46,885 bases of DNA from Vulcanimicrobiia bacterium (GTDB lineage: Bacteria; Vulcanimicrobiota; Vulcanimicrobiia; Vulcanimicrobiales; Vulcanimicrobiaceae). The notes under the pieces are model-generated. The model had not been told where the DNA came from and ran no database searches. It saw only the letters and a list, made by a program, of their open reading frames with translations. A program made the position numbers and the translations under genes. Positions 16,803-25,485 of the stretch are shown here, in pieces (the stretch's first letter is position 1; every line of letters begins with the position of its first letter). Location of the stretch: the NCBI GenBank assembly GCA_024281075.1, contig JAMXLK010000106.1, positions 1-46,885 of the forward strand. The letters are read 5' to 3'.

Positions 16803-18740
16803 GTGGCCAACGCGCAACAGCTTTACACAACGCGCTTGCGGCGCAAGTTCGGAGTCGAAGACGAGATGAGCCGGTACGTCGCCGCGCTCTACGACATGCT
16901 TGCTTCCGTCCTCGGCCAAGATAAGGTCGTTCTCCGCGCCGGCAAAGTCAACGCACTGAAGATGATGCGCTCGCAGAATTTACCGGACCGGCTCTGCGGC
17001 CTGCAGCGGCTCGTTCTGGAGGACCCGACGCTGGAGCGAGCGACGACGCGGGTGCTTCAGCGTAAGGTCCTGGCCGAGATCGAAGAAGCGATGGCCGACG
17101 TGATCGCACAGCGCAATGCGGAAGAGACGATCGAGCGGCGCGTCAACGAGAAGATGGCCGAACGCCATCAAGAGTACGTCAAGGACCTCAAACTCGAAGC
17201 GCTACGCGAGACCGGCGGGCCCGAGACGCCCGCGTCGCAGGCGAAGCTCGACGAGCTGCAGGCGCTCTCGCAGCGTAGCCTCGCCGCGTCGGCGCTCCAG
17301 CAGCTGCGCCCGCAGACGTTGCGCGACGTCGTCGGCCAGGAGGCGGCGATCCGCGCCCTGCTTGCCAAGATCAGCTCGCCCTATCCTCAGCATGCCATCC
17401 TCTACGGGCCGCCCGGCGTCGGCAAGACGACCGTCGCGCGGCTCGTGCTGGAAGTGGCAAAATCGCGCCCGTACACGCCGTTTGCGAAGGACGCGCCGTT
17501 CGTAGAAGCGAGCGGAACGACACTGCGCTGGGATCCGCGCGAAACCATCAATCCGCTGCTGGGCAGCGTTCACGACCCAATCTATCAGGGAAGCCGCCGC
17601 GAGTTCGCCGAGGCCGGCGTTCCCGAGCCGAAGCTCGGTCTCGTCACGCGGGCGCACGGCGGCGTGCTCTTCATCGACGAGATCGGGGAGATGGATGGGT
17701 CCTTGCAATCGCGTCTGCTCAAAGTGCTCGAAGACAAACGCGTGACCTTCGAGTCGTCCTATTACGACGAGAGCGCGCCCAACGTTCCGGAATACGTCAA
17801 GCGGCTCTTTCGAGAAGGCGCTCCGGCCGACTTCATTCTGATCGGTGCTACGACGCGCGAACCCGACGACATTGATCCGGCGATTCGCTCGCGATGCGCC
17901 GAAATTTTCTTCTCGCCCCTGACGCAGCACCAAATCTTGTCGATCGTGCAAGGCGCGATCAAGCGCCTCGGCGCCAAGGCGGCGCGCGGTGTCGCGCAGC
18001 TGATCGCATCCTATACGATCGAGGGTCGCAAGGCCGTGCAAATCGTCGCGGATGCATATGGCCAGGCCCTGTACCGGCTCTATCCCGGCAAGCATGCCGA
18101 GAAACCGAAGAACCCGTCGATCTTAGAAGAAGACGTGCGTGCCGTTGTGCGCGCGAGCCGGCTCGTGCAGCACACGCTCGTCAAGGGACGCGCGACGCGC
18201 GAAGTCGGCAAGAGCTTTGGACTCGGGGTGCTGCATCATTTGGGCAGCATCATCGAAATCGAAGCCGTGGCATTCCCGGCGGCACAGGCCGGCAAAGGAA
18301 CCATTCGCTTCAACGAGACGGCCGGAACGATGGCCAAAGATTCGGTCTTCAACGCCGCGAGCGTGCTGCGCGCGTTGACCGGCATAGACATTGCCGAATT
18401 TGATTTGCACATCAACGTCGTCGGCGGCGGCAACATAGACGGACCGTCCGCGGGTCTTGCGATCTTTCTTGCCCTCTATTCCGCCGTGACGAAGATGCCG
18501 CTTCCCCAAGACGTTGCTGTGACCGGCGAGCTCTCGATCCAGGGGAAGGTCCGTGCGGTCGGCGGCATCGTCGAAAAGCTGTACGCGGCGCGCCAAGCCG
18601 GGATGCGCCGCGTGCTCCTCCCTAAAGAGAATGCGCGCGAAGTGGACGCATCGCTGAGCGGAGTGAGGGTCATTCCCGTTTCGAACGTCGACCAGGTCCT
18701 TCGCAACTTGCCCAAACCGCGCCGCCGGAGGTCGTCCTAA
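16803..18740 (+). CDS. Lon-family (LonB/LonC-like) ATP-dependent protease
   Basis: Walker A YGPPGVGKTT, Walker B VLFIDEIGEM, Lon protease domain NIDGPSAGLAI (Ser) and KVRAVGGIVEKLYAA (Lys). Confidence 0.9.
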   Translation: MANAQQLYTTRLRRKFGVEDEMSRYVAALYDMLASVLGQDKVVLRAGKVNALKMMRSQNLPDRLCGLQRLVLEDPTLERATTRVLQRKVLAEIEEAMADVIAQRNAEETIERRVNEKMAERHQEYVKDLKLEALRETGGPETPASQAKLDELQALSQRSLAASALQQLRPQTLRDVVGQEAAIRALLAKISSPYPQHAILYGPPGVGKTTVARLVLEVAKSRPYTPFAKDAPFVEASGTTLRWDPRETINPLLGSVHDPIYQGSRREFAEAGVPEPKLGLVTRAHGGVLFIDEIGEMDGSLQSRLLKVLEDKRVTFESSYYDESAPNVPEYVKRLFREGAPADFILIGATTREPDDIDPAIRSRCAEIFFSPLTQHQILSIVQGAIKRLGAKAARGVAQLIASYTIEGRKAVQIVADAYGQALYRLYPGKHAEKPKNPSILEEDVRAVVRASRLVQHTLVKGRATREVGKSFGLGVLHHLGSIIEIEAVAFPAAQAGKGTIRFNETAGTMAKDSVFNAASVLRALTGIDIAEFDLHINVVGGGNIDGPSAGLAIFLALYSAVTKMPLPQDVAVTGELSIQGKVRAVGGIVEKLYAARQAGMRRVLLPKENAREVDASLSGVRVIPVSNVDQVLRNLPKPRRRRSS

Positions 18741-18853
18741 GCCGTATCTCCGCAGTGTGCCCGGCATATGGCACTCTGCTCACCTAAATTTTGACCTATG
18801 CACACGCGACTCGCAAGGTCGTCCACAGCGTCAGACCGCAGAGGCGCTCGTCG

Positions 18854-20221
18854 ATGAGCGCACAACCAATGCCCGCGCCGATCGAGCGCATACCGCCGAA
18901 CAACCTCGAGGCCGAGATGGCCGTGATCGGTTCGGTCCTGGTCGATCGCGAAATGCTCGCCGCCGTGGGCGAGATCGTTCGCCCCAACGATTTCTACGCG
19001 CACGTCCACGAAACGATCTACACGGTGCTGCTCGACCTCTACGAACGCGGCGAGCCGCTGGACAAGATCTCGGTTGCCGAAGAGCTGCGCCGGCGCGGCG
19101 TTCTGGAACGCGTCGGCGGCCTATCGTACGTTAGCGCGTTGATGGAAACGGTGCAAACGGCCGCCTCCGCGCGCTACTATGCGACGATCGTGCGCGAGAA
19201 ATCCGTCCTGCGTTCGCTCATTCATGCGGGAACGGAGATCACGCAGCTCGGCTATGACGGTGAGGAGGACGTTCACGGCGCGCTCGATCGCAGCGAACAG
19301 CTAGTTTACCGGATCGGCGAGCGCCGCGGCGTTACGGAGTTCATGCCGGTCAGCCGCCTCATGAAGAAGGTCTTCGATAACATCGACCATCGCTATCACA
19401 TGCGCGGCGACCGGACCGGGTTGACGGCGGGCTTTCACGACATCGACGCAATGACGACGGGTTTCCAGCCCGGGAATTTCGTCATCGTCGCGGGACGGCC
19501 CGGCATGGGCAAGACGTCGTTTGCGTTGAACATGGCCGTTGCTGCCGCGCGCGAGGAGAGCGCGCCGATCGCGTTTTTCTCGTTGGAAATGTCCAATACC
19601 GAGTTGATCGAGCGGCTCATCTGCTCGGAAGCGCGGATTTCGATGAACGACATGCGCCGGGGCAACATTAAAGCGCACCAATGGGAAGAAATCTCCCGCG
19701 CGATGGGCGAGATCAACGATCTTCCGATTTACCTCGACGACGTCGGCGCGCTCACGGTGAGCGACGTGCGAAGCCGTTGCCGGCGCCTCAAGTCGACGGG
19801 TGGACTCGGTGCGATCTTTATCGACTACCTTCAGCTGTTGCGTCCCGGCGTTCTGGCCCGCGGCGCCAATCGAAATGAAGAGCTTTCGGAGATTTGCCGG
19901 ACGCTCAAGATAACGGCCAAAGATCTCGAAGTGCCGATCATCGCGCTCGCGCAGCTCAATCGCGGTGTGGAGATCCGCAGCGAAAAGCGTCCGATGCTCG
20001 CGGACCTCCGTGACAGCGGGAGCCTCGAGGCCGAAGCCGACGTCGTCGCGTTCCTCTACCGCGACGGTTACTACAATCCGGAGTGCCCTGAGCCCGACAT
20101 GACGGAGTTTATTATCGCCAAGCACCGCAACGGCCCGACCGGCAACGTGAAGCTGCGATTCCAGCGCGAATACACGTTGTTCTTGCCGTACGGCGACACG
20201 ACCCACTTCCCCGCCCCCTAG
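18854..20221 (+). CDS. dnaB: Replicative DNA helicase
   Basis: PPNNLEAEMAVIGSVLVD; IVAGRPGMGKTSFALNMA; DYLQLL; GSLEAEADVVAFLYRD. Confidence 0.95.
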   Translation: MSAQPMPAPIERIPPNNLEAEMAVIGSVLVDREMLAAVGEIVRPNDFYAHVHETIYTVLLDLYERGEPLDKISVAEELRRRGVLERVGGLSYVSALMETVQTAASARYYATIVREKSVLRSLIHAGTEITQLGYDGEEDVHGALDRSEQLVYRIGERRGVTEFMPVSRLMKKVFDNIDHRYHMRGDRTGLTAGFHDIDAMTTGFQPGNFVIVAGRPGMGKTSFALNMAVAAAREESAPIAFFSLEMSNTELIERLICSEARISMNDMRRGNIKAHQWEEISRAMGEINDLPIYLDDVGALTVSDVRSRCRRLKSTGGLGAIFIDYLQLLRPGVLARGANRNEELSEICRTLKITAKDLEVPIIALAQLNRGVEIRSEKRPMLADLRDSGSLEAEADVVAFLYRDGYYNPECPEPDMTEFIIAKHRNGPTGNVKLRFQREYTLFLPYGDTTHFPAP

Positions 20222-20250
20222 GGAGGAGCGTTCAGCCCACCCGTAGCAGC

Positions 20251-20282
20251 GTTAACCATGGTTTGCGTTAGCCATGGGTAAC
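20251..20282. promoter_or_regulatory. Inverted repeat overlapping the mntR start codon (candidate operator)
   Basis: gttaaccatgg-N10-ccatgggtaac; 10/11 arm match; ATG at 20274 lies inside the right arm. Confidence 0.55.
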
Positions 20283-20966
20283 ACGAGTGCCGAATTGCTT
20301 GCGGTAGGATCCGACCGCTCGCCATTGCGGGCACGCGAAGATTACGTCAAAGCGATCTATCAGCTCGGCGCCGACGGACCGGTTCGGGCGGCAGCGCTCG
20401 CTCGTTACTTGCATGTCAGCCGCGTCTCGGTAAGCAAGGCAAAGCGGCAGCTTGAAGCCGAGGGCCTGCTCGAGCGCGAGCGCGAGCCCTCGCAGCCATT
20501 GCGCTTGAGCCGGCGCGGCCGCAAGCTCGCGGTTGCCATGGTGCGGCGCCACCGCTTGCTGGAGACCTTCTTTCATCGCGCGCTGCGCGTTCCACTCGAC
20601 CGCGTGCATGCCGAAGCCGAGCGAATCGAACACGTCATTTCGGACGACGTTGCGATGCGTATCGCCGCGCTGTTGGGCCGTCCGCAACGCGATCCGCACG
20701 GCCACCCGATTCCGTATCGCGACGATCTGCGCGCGGACAAGCCGTTACCGACGCTGGCGGAGCTGCACGCCGGCGATCGCGTGAACGTCGTCAGTTTGGA
20801 CGACCGCGACGATGCGGCCGTCGCGCTGCTCGCAAAGTGTGGTCTACTGCCCGGGGCGCGCATCGTCGTCGAACGTGCGGACGCTTCGCGCGTCGTCGTT
20901 CGCCGCGGAAAGCGCATGCTGACCTTGCGCCGCTCGCACGCCGCAATGGTGCGTATTGGAACGTAG
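20274..20966 (+). CDS. mntR: DtxR/MntR-family metal-dependent transcriptional regulator
   Basis: REDYVKAIYQLGADGPVRAAALARYLHVSRVSVSKAKRQLEAEGLL; C-terminal FeoA/SH3-like domain; overlaps mntH. Confidence 0.85.
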   Translation: MGNTSAELLAVGSDRSPLRAREDYVKAIYQLGADGPVRAAALARYLHVSRVSVSKAKRQLEAEGLLEREREPSQPLRLSRRGRKLAVAMVRRHRLLETFFHRALRVPLDRVHAEAERIEHVISDDVAMRIAALLGRPQRDPHGHPIPYRDDLRADKPLPTLAELHAGDRVNVVSLDDRDDAAVALLAKCGLLPGARIVVERADASRVVVRRGKRMLTLRRSHAAMVRIGT

Positions 20967-22245
20967 CTACGGCGTCGGCTCGGGCAGCCCGCGCGTCGTT
21001 GCGGCCGCACAGGAAGTACTCGCAGGAAACCGGCGCGGATGGCGGGCGCTCCTGCCCTTTACCGGTCCGGCGTTCGTGGCGTCGGTCGCCTATATGGATC
21101 CCGGCAATTTCGCCACGAACATTCAAGGCGGCGCGGCGTTCGGTTACCGGTTGCTCTGGGTCGTCGTGCTCGCAAATCTCATGGCGATGCTCTTTCAAGG
21201 TCTCTCCGCAAAGCTGGGCATCGCCACGGGAAAGAATCTCGCGGAGTTATCGCGCGAGCATGCTCCGCGATTCGCCGTCGGCATGTGGATCGTCAGCGAA
21301 GTAGGCGCCATGGCAACCGATCTTGCCGAGTTTCTCGGTGCCATCATCGCCTTCTATTTGCTATTCGGCATACCGATGATCGCCGGCGCCCTGCTCACGG
21401 GAGTGCTGACGTATGTCATTTTGGCGCTCCATCGCTACGGTTTTCGCACGATGGAAACGCTGATCGGCTCGCTCGTCGGAATCATTGCGATTTGTTACAT
21501 CGTCGAAACGCTGCTGGCGAAACCGGACTGGCATCAAGTGCTTTACCACGCGGTCGTTCCGTGGCTCGGCGGCTCCTCCAGCGTGCTGATTGCGGTGGGT
21601 ATCGTCGGAGCGACGGTTATGCCGCACGCCATTTACCTTCATTCGGCGCTCACCCAAGAGCGGATCGTGCCGCGCGACCGCCGCCAGCTTTTCTCGATCG
21701 TGCGCTTTTCCTATGCCGACGTCGCGATCGCACTGACGATTGCCGGGCTGGTGAACTGCGCGATGATGTACATGGCTGCCGCCGTCTTTCACTCGACGGG
21801 ACACGCTGCGGTCGCCGACATCACGACCGCGTATCGCACGCTGACGCCGCTGCTCGGCAACTTGGCCGCCGTCGTCTTTTTGATCGCGCTCATGGCATCG
21901 GGAATCTCGAGCTCGGTCGTAGGGACGATGGCCGGCCAAGTCATCATGCAAAGCTTCGTCGGTTTTACGGTGCCGCTCTGGGTACGGCGGCTCGTCACCA
22001 TGCTGCCTGCGATTGCCGTCGTCTCACTGGGATGGAACGTCACGCAGACGCTCATCGTCAGTCAAGTGATTTTGAGCTTCGTCTTGCCGGTGCCGGTGAT
22101 CGCTCTGGTGCTCTTGACGCGGCGCCACGAGACGATGGGGCCGATGGTCAACGGCCGCGCGTTAACGTTACTATCTTTTGCTGCAGCCGCGACGATCGTC
22201 ACGCTCAACGCGACTCTGCTCGCGTCGGCGCTGCATTTGCACTAG
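20956..22245 (+). CDS. mntH: NRAMP-family divalent metal (Mn2+) transporter
   Basis: GPAFVASVAYMDPGNFATNIQGGAAFGYRLLWVVVLANLMAMLFQ; TTG start overlapping mntR by 11 nt. Confidence 0.92.
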   Translation: MERSYGVGSGSPRVVAAAQEVLAGNRRGWRALLPFTGPAFVASVAYMDPGNFATNIQGGAAFGYRLLWVVVLANLMAMLFQGLSAKLGIATGKNLAELSREHAPRFAVGMWIVSEVGAMATDLAEFLGAIIAFYLLFGIPMIAGALLTGVLTYVILALHRYGFRTMETLIGSLVGIIAICYIVETLLAKPDWHQVLYHAVVPWLGGSSSVLIAVGIVGATVMPHAIYLHSALTQERIVPRDRRQLFSIVRFSYADVAIALTIAGLVNCAMMYMAAAVFHSTGHAAVADITTAYRTLTPLLGNLAAVVFLIALMASGISSSVVGTMAGQVIMQSFVGFTVPLWVRRLVTMLPAIAVVSLGWNVTQTLIVSQVILSFVLPVPVIALVLLTRRHETMGPMVNGRALTLLSFAAAATIVTLNATLLASALHLH

Positions 22246-22252
22246 CGAGAGA

Positions 22253-22795
22253 TCAGCGCAGCACTTCCTGATCTTCAACCAAGCCGATCGTCTGCGCCAT
22301 GTACGTACGCGAAAGCTTGACGTACTCGCCGGCAGAAATTTCAATCCACGAGGCTGCCTCGCCGTCGAGTTCTTTCTTGACGCGCGCCGGAGCGCCGGCC
22401 GCAACGACCCGCGACGGGATATCGGTACGTTGTCCCACGACGCTGCCGGCTGCGATGAGCGCACCTTCACCGATCGTGCAGCCGTTCAGCAGCGTCGCAT
22501 TGCTTCCGATGAGCGCATGCGGCTCGATGCGGCAATCCTCCATCACCGCGCAGTGCCCGATCGTTACGTCGTCGCCGACGATCGTGGCGCCACCTTCGCT
22601 GACGTGGACCACCGCATTATCCTGAATCGACGTGCGAGCGCCGATACGAATCGGTCCGTTGTCACCGCGCAGAACGGCGCCGAACCAAATGCTCGACTCG
22701 GGACCGACTTCGACGTCCCCGATGAGAACGGCCGTCGGCGCCACGAACGCCGAGGAGTCGATCTGCGGGCGCTTGCCTCGATACTCGATGATCAT
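22253..22795 (-). CDS. Gamma-carbonic anhydrase family (left-handed beta-helix) protein
   Basis: Hexapeptide repeats; SIWFGAVLRGDNGPIRIGARTSIQDNAVVHVSEGGATIVGDDVTIGHCAVMEDCRI. Confidence 0.92.
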   Translation of the reverse strand: MIIEYRGKRPQIDSSAFVAPTAVLIGDVEVGPESSIWFGAVLRGDNGPIRIGARTSIQDNAVVHVSEGGATIVGDDVTIGHCAVMEDCRIEPHALIGSNATLLNGCTIGEGALIAAGSVVGQRTDIPSRVVAAGAPARVKKELDGEAASWIEISAGEYVKLSRTYMAQTIGLVEDQEVLR

Positions 22796-23081
22796 GCGCC
22801 ATGCTTCGCAAGCGGCGGCGTCGAACCCCGGCCCGATGCACCGTCATCGCACGCCGCTGCGGGGAGTCAAGGCGACGCCGCGTCCCAAAGCCGGCGATCC
22901 GAACTACGCTGCCGTAAATTACGAATACGCCGGTCGAACCGGACGGGTTCACGAGGTCGTCGAGATCGGCGGACGTTCGTTAGCGAAGATCGGCTTCGAC
23001 GACCGTAAGATCGTCTACTATTTTCTCGACGACGTGGAGTTGGACGAGTCGGGCACCCGTAGAACCTTCCACGACGAATAA
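22794..23081 (+). CDS. Small conserved-looking hypothetical protein
   Basis: ORF ...DPNYAAVNYEYAGRTGRVHEVVEIGGRSLAKIGFDDRKIVYYFLDDVELDESG with protein-like composition; divergent from and touching the gamma-CA start. Confidence 0.6.
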   Translation: MRHASQAAASNPGPMHRHRTPLRGVKATPRPKAGDPNYAAVNYEYAGRTGRVHEVVEIGGRSLAKIGFDDRKIVYYFLDDVELDESGTRRTFHDE

Positions 23082-23086
23082 CGGCG

Positions 23087-23737
23087 CTACGGAGTTACGG
23101 ACGGATTTTTCCAAGCAAATGCGCCGTTCGGGTTGGGTTTCACCCACACAATCAAATCCCAGACGGCGGGAAAGTGAAAAATCGTTACAACGTCTCCCGC
23201 TGCGGGGACTTTCTTCATAGTGACTAGCGTCGACGCGTTGGGATGTTCGGGGTCGCCGCCGGCGGCCGAGAATTTTTTGTCCCACATCCATCCGTCGTAG
23301 GTGATCGCGCCCGTCGAAGCGTCCTTGCTTACCCAATGGACGTGTCCGTTGAACTCCGCCCACCGTCCTGGATCGACACCCCAAAGCTGCGGGCGATTCG
23401 GACTCGTGCTGACCAAGACGGAGAAGTCGGCGCCGAGTAGACGACCGTGCTTGTCGTACCAAAGCTGGCTGGGATGACGAATGTCCGCGGACTGCCACTG
23501 CATGTTCGCATAGCTGATCGCACCGGTGTCGTCCTCAGACGTGTACCGCACGTATCCCGCCTTCTCGGCATCGGCGGCGGTGGGAAAACGCGCCAGGAGG
23601 TCGGCCGCCATCGCGCTCACGAACGCTTTTTCCGATGCGGTGATCGGACCGCGATCGGTCGGCTCTTCGTCTGCCAGCACGGGCGCGGCGAAGGCGATGG
23701 CCGTCAGAAGAGCGAGCAGCGGTACGCTTTTGATCAT
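23087..23737 (-). CDS. Secreted hypothetical protein
   Basis: Signal peptide MIKSVPLLALLTAIAFAAPVLADEE; protein-like body with no recognised domain. Confidence 0.7.
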   Translation of the reverse strand: MIKSVPLLALLTAIAFAAPVLADEEPTDRGPITASEKAFVSAMAADLLARFPTAADAEKAGYVRYTSEDDTGAISYANMQWQSADIRHPSQLWYDKHGRLLGADFSVLVSTSPNRPQLWGVDPGRWAEFNGHVHWVSKDASTGAITYDGWMWDKKFSAAGGDPEHPNASTLVTMKKVPAAGDVVTIFHFPAVWDLIVWVKPNPNGAFAWKNPSVTP

Positions 23738-23827
23738 GCGTCAATCATGGCGCGAAGTGCCGTGCGCCGCCATCAAAGCGTGCTCAAAAAGGGCTTCCGT
23801 CACGGCCGCGGAAGCACGGGTTCCCTC

Positions 23828-23852
23828 GTCCCTCGACTCCGCTCGGGATGAC
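23828..23852 (-). repeat. Dispersed palindromic intergenic repeat, copy 3 (reverse orientation)
   Basis: gtccctcgactccgctcgggatgac. Confidence 0.6.
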
Positions 23853-23874
23853 ACGCTCGGGATAAACTCCTCGC

Positions 23875-23946
23875 GCCGACGTAGCTCAACGGTAGAGCAA
23901 TCGCTTCGTAAGCGATAGGTTATCGGTTCAAATCCGATCGTCGGCT
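23875..23946 (+). tRNA. tRNA-Thr (anticodon CGT)
   Basis: GCCGACG/CGTCGGC acceptor, anticodon stem-loop atcgc-ttCGTaa-gcgat, T-loop ggTTCAAATcc; no encoded CCA. Confidence 0.95.
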
Positions 23947-24412
23947 ATTCCAGCTTCAGCGCCATGAACGTCGGCGATTCGTAAGTGACCGTCACGAAGG
24001 GTGCGCACTCCTCGAAGCCCAGCGAGCGGTAGAGCAAATACGCCGGCTCCAGTTGCTCCTTATTCGTATCGAGCACGATTTCCGCATACCGCTGGCTTCG
24101 CGCAAACTCGATCGCCGTTGCCGTCAGCGACCGCGCCGCCCCGAGACCCCGGCGATGCGGCGCGACGAAGAGATGCCGCAGCTGCGCGGTCTGCGGACCG
24201 AACTCCCGCACCGCCACGCAACCAACGTCGTCGTCGCCGAGGCTTGCCAAGAATGCCGCACTTCGTCCGTGCAATGCCTGTGCGAGCTCCTCGACGCCGG
24301 GCACCGCGCCGTGGCGGAGACCCGCCGGCAAGTCGGCTTCATACTGCTCGAAGAGATCGCGAAGACGCCGAAACTCTGCCGTCGAGCGCGCTTGCCGAAT
24401 CGCGGGTTTCAT
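23945..24412 (-). CDS. GNAT-family N-acetyltransferase
   Basis: MKPAIRQARSTAEFRRLRDLFEQYEADLP...CVAVREFGPQTAQLRHLFVAPHRRGLGAARSLTATAIEFAR...YRSLGFEECAPF. Confidence 0.85.
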   Translation of the reverse strand: MKPAIRQARSTAEFRRLRDLFEQYEADLPAGLRHGAVPGVEELAQALHGRSAAFLASLGDDDVGCVAVREFGPQTAQLRHLFVAPHRRGLGAARSLTATAIEFARSQRYAEIVLDTNKEQLEPAYLLYRSLGFEECAPFVTVTYESPTFMALKLE

Positions 24413-24508
24413 CGCACGAATGTTTCGCCTCGCGCGCCGGCCGCCATTGTCAGCGAGCAATCCGAGCGGGCTGCAGGTAGCGGCCGAAATTTGCGAGGAA
24501 CACCAATT

Positions 24509-25480
24509 GTGAGGATCTCGAGCTTTTTGCGGCGCGCGTTCTGTCTTTGTGCTGCAGCAACCGTGCCCGCGGGCTGCGGCGGATGGCAAACGCCGCGAGT
24601 GGTTCCTGCCGCGCAAGCGTCCTACGCTCAGAGGCCGTTCGAGCAACTGCCCACGGCTCCGAAAGGCACGCTAATCTATGCCGTCGGCGACGAGTCGTCG
24701 TTCGTCTTCACGTTCCCCCGTGGAAAACTGCTGCACGAAATTGCAACGACGGCGTATTCGGCTTGCTCCGATCGTCTAGGGAACGTTTTTATGACGCAGG
24801 TCGGAAGCATCGCGAAGTACGAGCACGGTGCGACGACGCCGGTGCAGACCTATAAAGTCGCGGGAAGCGCCTATTCTTGTTCCGTCAACCCAAAAACGCA
24901 CGATCTTGCGACAGTTGTGTTTTGCATACGAGTCTGCGGCGAGGAGCTCGTCGTTTTGCGCGACCAGGGACGGCACCGGGACCGCTACCAGGTCGCGCCG
25001 CTTGGTACACTGCTGTACTGCGCCTACGACAACAAAGGCGATCTCTTTGTCGACGGCTACAACGGCACGCAGTTTGGTCTCGCCGAGCTGCCAAAGGGTG
25101 CGCACCGGTTCGTCGCAGTTTCTCTGAAGAAGCACATCAAGTACGCCGCGCAAATCCAATGGGACGGTGAGGACCTGGCAATCGAAACGCGGGTGAATCC
25201 AGAAATCTACCGCGTTGCGATTTCGGGCTCGCAGGGGCGCATCGTCGGGCACACCCGTCTCGAGGGCATCGGATACCGGGCGTCGCAGTCGTGGATTGGG
25301 GACGGCATGATCGTAGTACCGAGCGCGCCCTACAGCAAGCGGCCGATGGAACTATTCTTCTACAACTATCCCGCCGGCGGCCAGCCGGTAAAAATTGTAA
25401 CCGGCTTCATTCGCGGCGGTAATCACGCGATGGTCGACGGCGTGACGCTCAGCTCCCGCCCGTTCAACGTCTCTCCGTAA
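24509..25480 (+). CDS. Secreted beta-propeller-like lipoprotein (family shared with 28834 and 30793)
   Basis: GTG start; RRAFCLCAAATVPAGCGG lipobox-like; GKLLHEI, GDLFVDGYNGTQF, IQWDGEDLAI motifs shared with paralogs. Confidence 0.75.
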   Translation: MRISSFLRRAFCLCAAATVPAGCGGWQTPRVVPAAQASYAQRPFEQLPTAPKGTLIYAVGDESSFVFTFPRGKLLHEIATTAYSACSDRLGNVFMTQVGSIAKYEHGATTPVQTYKVAGSAYSCSVNPKTHDLATVVFCIRVCGEELVVLRDQGRHRDRYQVAPLGTLLYCAYDNKGDLFVDGYNGTQFGLAELPKGAHRFVAVSLKKHIKYAAQIQWDGEDLAIETRVNPEIYRVAISGSQGRIVGHTRLEGIGYRASQSWIGDGMIVVPSAPYSKRPMELFFYNYPAGGQPVKIVTGFIRGGNHAMVDGVTLSSRPFNVSP

Positions 25481-25485
25481 GTAAG

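Noticed and set aside
17202-20206. Long minus-strand ORFs (17202-18095, 18123-18767, 19301-20206) opposite lon and dnaB
   Set aside because: Antisense of conserved genes; typical high-GC spurious ORFs.
21039-22271. 410-aa ORF overlapping mntH in another frame
   Set aside because: Frame-shifted shadow of the NRAMP transporter; no recognisable domain.
24053-24508. N-terminal extension of ORF 24053..25480
   Set aside because: Antisense to the GNAT gene; the lipoprotein-like signal begins near GTG 24509.
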